Position numbers and translations under genes: made by a program. From Hyphococcus sp. (GTDB taxonomy: Bacteria > Pseudomonadota > Alphaproteobacteria > Caulobacterales > Parvularculaceae), in NCBI GenBank assembly GCA_021776245.1, contig JAJFGF010000017.1, positions 1 through 44,728 of the forward strand: DNA of 44,728 nucleotides, in the 5' to 3' direction. Shown piece after piece: positions 41,694 to 44,728 of the stretch (within the stretch, counting starts at the first letter, position 1; each line of letters starts with the position of its first letter). A model generated the notes under the pieces. The model was not told the origin of the DNA. It did not search any database and saw only the letters and a list, made by a program, of their open reading frames with translations.

Positions 41694-42020
41694 GGCGGAT
41701 GGCGCGCGAGCGAAATTGCAACGCTGCGCATTATTGGCTTTTCCGGAATTGCCGCCTTTGCCGGCATGCTGATCGAAGCGCTGATGCTGTCGGCGTTCGG
41801 CGCGGTTCTCGGCCTTTTGCTGGCATTCGTGTTTTTTCAGGGACGGACCACGTCAACGCTTGGCTCGGGCTTCACGCAGCTGGTTTTCAAATTCGATCTG
41901 TCTCCGGCAATCATTGTCTCGGCGATTGTCATGGCGCTGGTGATCGGCCTGTTCGGCGGCATTCTTCCGGGCATTCGCGCCGCGCGTCAGCGGCCGCTAT
42001 TGGAACTTGCGGGGCAATAA
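41694..42020 (+). pseudogene. 3' remnant of an ABC transporter permease gene (FtsX/MacB type)
   Basis: From about residue 44 of an ORF that begins at 41565, the translation is WRASEIATLRIIGF, then EALMLSAFGAVLGLLLA and GRTTSTLGSGFTQLVF, ending FGGILPGIRAARQRPLLELAGQ. This is the last 110 residues of a FtsX-like ABC permease, with its two final membrane helices and the typical PaiRAAR end. The first helix, the extracellular domain and any ATPase gene are missing. The 41376-41693 stretch before it does not encode permease sequence in any frame I read. It is a decayed 3' end left by a deletion or rearrangement. Confidence 0.65.
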
Positions 42021-42071
42021 GGCGGCTGGACAGTCGCGGCCCCGCCGCTTCATAGCATCTGGATCGCAGCG

Positions 42072-42797
42072 TCACATCACATAGAAAATGGAATTGCCAA
42101 AACTGTGAACAAGGACTGGCGCTAACAGGTTCCCTGTTTTTGCCCGCAACCAAACCAGCACGAGAGCGCCCAAAAAGGTGTAACCCGCATGGGCGAGACC
42201 GAAGGAGAACACACCGTCGCTGAAGCCGACGCCATGGGCGAGACCAAACATGATTGAGGTTAAAAGAGCACCCCAACCGAACGGCGCGCCGAATACCCTG
42301 CTTGACGTCTCGAATGTCCTGTCGATCAACAAGAGCAAGAGACCGCGGAAGAAAAGTTCTTCTTCCAGTCCCGGCATGGTGAGCTGAAACGCCAGCGCGT
42401 CCCAGTCGCCGTCAAATCGTTCCGGTGGAAACTGTCCCGCGGCGAAGGTGAACGCCGCCATCAACATGATCACCGCCAGCCACCCCTGCCATGCGCCTTG
42501 CGCACGGCGTAATGTGAGTCCCACAGACTGCCGGTCAATCACCGGCACAATGGCGATAATGATCAAGAGCGCCGCAAGCGCATAGATTTTTGCGGACCAG
42601 TTCCAGGCGGATGGTTCAAAAAACGGGATATCCCAGCGCCGGCCGATCTCATAAGCAGCCTGATAGATGGCAAAAACTGCAAGGCTGAGGAAAAAATAAG
42701 GCGTTCGCACCTGTCCTTTCCGGAACAGGACGATTGCCGCCATGAATATCCCAAACAGGCCGAAAGAACTCAGCCCTTCGAGCACTTTATCGCTCAT
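42072..42797 (-). CDS. CPBP-family intramembrane metalloprotease
   Basis: The 241-residue protein has about seven hydrophobic segments. It bears the CPBP (Abi, Rce1-like) signature motifs: EEELFFRG near residue 146, FGLAHG near 180 and HSFGNS near the end, whose Glu, His and Asn residues form the active site. Members cleave prenylated or small membrane proteins and are sometimes linked to bacteriocin immunity; no such partner is adjacent. The ATG 42797 lies after GGGGTCGGA; an ATG at 42824 would add nine residues. The gene is convergent with the permease remnant. Confidence 0.88.
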   Translation of the reverse strand: MSDKVLEGLSSFGLFGIFMAAIVLFRKGQVRTPYFFLSLAVFAIYQAAYEIGRRWDIPFFEPSAWNWSAKIYALAALLIIIAIVPVIDRQSVGLTLRRAQGAWQGWLAVIMLMAAFTFAAGQFPPERFDGDWDALAFQLTMPGLEEELFFRGLLLLLIDRTFETSSRVFGAPFGWGALLTSIMFGLAHGVGFSDGVFSFGLAHAGYTFLGALVLVWLRAKTGNLLAPVLVHSFGNSIFYVM

Positions 42798-42894
42798 TCC
42801 GACCCCGCTTTGCCGCAACATCATTCGGCTGCAGCGCCAAAACTGCCGTAAAGTGCAATGTCATGCTTCTCAAATTCGAAAATGAGGACAATTT

Positions 42895-43974
42895 CTACCG
42901 CTTATCATCGCCGCCATCCGATAAAGCGCGCTTTCGATATACGCTTGGCGATTGATTTGTCGCGTTTTTGAAAAACCGGTTGAATGACGCAAGCGACGCA
43001 AATCCGGCGTCCAGCGCGATCGTCGTCACAGGCGTTTCGGCGCGGGCTTTGTCCGCCAGCGCATCCATGGCCGCTTTGAGGCGATAGGCGTTGAGGAACG
43101 TCCGAAAGTTTTTGTGACCCAGCGACCGGTTGATGAGCGCGCGCAGGCTGTGTTCACTCGCATTGATCCGCGCCGCAAGCATTCCGATCGACAATTCGGG
43201 GTCAAGAAACGCCTGTTCCACGTTCATGGCGTGATTGAGCCGTTGATGCAGCGCTTTTGCGCCCGCATCCAGGTCGGGCGGCGCGTCAAATGGTTTTGCC
43301 TGCGCCCTGGCGTTTCGGCTGTCGAAAATCCACGAATTTTTGTTAACGCCAATCGCGGAAAACAAACATAAGGCGACAAAAACCAGCAACACCCCATATT
43401 GAAGAGAGGTAAACCACAGCGGCATCGCGTGATAGCCATATATATTTTCACCGGCCTTGTTCAACAGATACAGAGCGAGCAGCGCAGCTGCAAAAAATAT
43501 CCTCGCCCGGCGCCTTCCCTCAACCAGATCCATGTTTTTTTCGCTGATCGCGACATAAACAATATGCGCAACCAGCGCATATGAAATAATCGAGCGGAGT
43601 AGATCAGCCCAGCCTGCCGAAACCGGCGAGCTCGCAACAAAATCAGCGTAGTTTATCAGGCCGAGAAAAACCCAGGCCGCTGCAACGCCCCATTCGAGAT
43701 AGCCGAGCTTGAATTCATCGTCGAAAAGCGAACGGCTGAACCACCAGACAAAGATGATCAGGCTTGAACTGATGGGCAATAAGAAAGCACGAAGCTGCAA
43801 TGGCGGCGCCATTCCCGCCGCTGTATGGATTATAAGCGCACTGGCAATCGCCAGCGCTGTCAACGCGCCAAACCGCACCGCCGCGATGTCGCGCGCATCG
43901 CGCAATGCGATCCCGCAAAGGACCAAAAGACCCGTAACGCCGGCGGCGCGAATAAAGAACTCAAAAAACACCAT
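42895..43974 (-). CDS. Membrane-anchored AraC-family regulator
   Basis: The 359-residue protein has about seven hydrophobic segments in the first 215 residues (TGLLVLCGIAL, ALAIASALIIHTAAG, FLLPISSSLIIFVWWF and others). A C-terminal AraC helix-turn-helix domain covers about 265-350 (LSIGMLAARINASEHSLRAL and ALDAGFASLASFNRFFKNATNQSPSVYR). This combination occurs in several alphaproteobacterial and bacteroidete regulators; the membrane part is probably the sensor. The signal and targets are unknown. It begins 229 bp before the MAPEG gene on the other strand, which is a possible target. Confidence 0.85.
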   Translation of the reverse strand: MVFFEFFIRAAGVTGLLVLCGIALRDARDIAAVRFGALTALAIASALIIHTAAGMAPPLQLRAFLLPISSSLIIFVWWFSRSLFDDEFKLGYLEWGVAAAWVFLGLINYADFVASSPVSAGWADLLRSIISYALVAHIVYVAISEKNMDLVEGRRRARIFFAAALLALYLLNKAGENIYGYHAMPLWFTSLQYGVLLVFVALCLFSAIGVNKNSWIFDSRNARAQAKPFDAPPDLDAGAKALHQRLNHAMNVEQAFLDPELSIGMLAARINASEHSLRALINRSLGHKNFRTFLNAYRLKAAMDALADKARAETPVTTIALDAGFASLASFNRFFKNATNQSPSVYRKRALSDGGDDKR

Positions 43975-44203
43975 GCCAGAGCCTCAGATCGAAGATGCAA
44001 TCTTCTATTCTACGACATGGCGGACGCGATCAAGCGGGAAATCAACAGATGCCGATGAGGGCGCCAAATGATGCGCGCATTATGCGCCGCTCAACGGGCT
44101 CAGCGTCAGGCTTTCGCTGTGTTGCCGGGAAGGAATCCTTGGTCCCTTGTTTACATCCTCGAAGCCCCTTAAGGCGTAGCCAGCAAATTAATGGACTCCC
44201 CCC

Positions 44204-44614
44204 ATGGCCTATGCCCTTTTATCTGTCGGTGTCTTGGGTCTTTTGGTGTTTTTCCTGGGCGCCAATGTTTCGCGGACGCGGCGCTCGGTGACGGTGACGC
44301 AGAACGAAGCGGAAGCAGACCCCAATAGCGCGCTTCGAAAGGCCATCCGCGCCCATGGCAATTGCATTGAATATGTCCCGATGCTGTCCTTGATGATCCT
44401 CGCCCTCGGTCTTCGCTTTCCGCTCATGCCACCGTGGATCGCTGCACTCATGTTCACAGCTGTGGCGTCCCGCTACGTCCACGCGATCGGTATTTTGACT
44501 GGCGGCAGCGTTTATGAGGCGAACCTCCTGAAATCGATCGGCGCTATCGGCACATATTTAACCGGAATCGTCCTTTCCGTCATTCTGATCGCGCACGCCG
44601 CCGCCTTGTTCTAG
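44204..44614 (+). CDS. MAPEG-family membrane protein
   Basis: The 136-residue protein has four membrane helices and the MAPEG signature RAHGNCIEYVPM in the first loop. The family includes leukotriene C4 synthase and microsomal glutathione transferases. Bacterial members of this short type have unknown substrates, and glutathione dependence is not certain. A CCCC-rich leader precedes ATG 44204 without an obvious Shine-Dalgarno sequence. The tandem repeat at the end of the window begins ten bases after its stop. Confidence 0.85.
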   Translation: MAYALLSVGVLGLLVFFLGANVSRTRRSVTVTQNEAEADPNSALRKAIRAHGNCIEYVPMLSLMILALGLRFPLMPPWIAALMFTAVASRYVHAIGILTGGSVYEANLLKSIGAIGTYLTGIVLSVILIAHAAALF

Positions 44615-44623
44615 ACGCCCCGA

Positions 44624-44728
44624 CCGCGAATGCGGTCAAGATATTGGTTAGCGCGCCTTCGCGCGCGGGCCGCGAATGCGGTCAAGATATTGGTTAGCGC
44701 GCCTTCGCGCGCGGGCCGCGAATGCGGT
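44624..44728 (+). repeat. 46-bp tandem repeat running off the window
   Basis: The unit starts at 44624, 44670 and 44716, giving two full copies and a third cut at base 44728. The copies are identical where both can be read. Each holds two small stems: CCGC-GAAT-GCGG and a GCGCG-CCTTC-type stem, joined by TCAAGATATTGGTTAG. It follows the MAPEG gene directly. A diverged single copy lies inverted at 26079-26124, and a partial one at 18620-18647. Confidence 0.9.

Overview
The window reads as chromosomal DNA of a free-living alphaproteobacterium. This is an inference from gene content: a kynurenine pathway cluster, GlnII-type glutamine synthetase beside an Amt transporter, a CadC/TolB/TPR regulator, CRP/FNR-family boxes, many exported proteins and lipoproteins, and small palindromic repeats between GC-rich genes. 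It fits Hyphomonadales, Parvularculales or a similar group, but the genus cannot be named from the sequence. I see no rRNA, tRNA, CRISPR array, prophage or intact insertion sequence.

Left part (1-16.4 kb). The window opens in a broken Ser/Thr kinase gene. Two tandem exported beta-propeller (PD40) paralogues follow, which share an almost identical 5' cassette, then a small ORF carrying an in-frame stop and a two-helix membrane protein. The centrepiece is an exported protein of 1609 residues that ends in a kinase-like domain. Upstream of it on the same strand lie a DUF1579-like exported protein, a SAP-domain protein and an MDR oxidoreductase. On the other strand are a methyltransferase, an IS481-type transposase relic and an exported coiled-coil protein of 723 residues.

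The giant protein, the coiled-coil protein and an Asn/Gln-rich exported protein at 26.8 kb have matching upstream modules. Each is a TGTG-N8-CACA palindrome (CRP family) placed 21-22 bp before a -10-like hexamer. They look like one small regulon of secreted proteins, and this is the best candidate here for an undescribed system.

Middle part (15.3-33 kb). This holds an alpha/beta hydrolase with an FNR/FixK-type box, a DUF885 lipoprotein, a sterol desaturase-family hydroxylase, a GGDEF protein and a LuxR-type regulator. Next come divergent kynureninase and kynurenine formamidase-like genes followed by an NSS-family amino acid symporter, which together suggest tryptophan or kynurenine use. A degenerate, internally inverted copy of the kynureninase 3' end lies 1.2 kb away. 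Then come a DHFR-like reductase, an M24 peptidase-like protein, and a hydrolase lipoprotein and a small exported protein with twin promoters, followed by a GNAT acetyltransferase and two small membrane proteins.

Right part (33-44.7 kb). A nitrogen block reads leftwards: a 30-residue membrane peptide, glnII, amt, a glutaminase with animal-like architecture (EF-hand-like N-terminus, ankyrin C-terminus), and a conserved hypothetical gene. It is followed by a CadC-like regulator with an 11-bp tandem repeat upstream, an AraC/GyrI regulator, the 3' remnant of an ABC permease gene, a CPBP protease, a membrane-anchored AraC regulator and a MAPEG protein. The window ends inside a 46-bp tandem repeat whose unit also occurs singly at 26.1 kb and in part at 18.6 kb.
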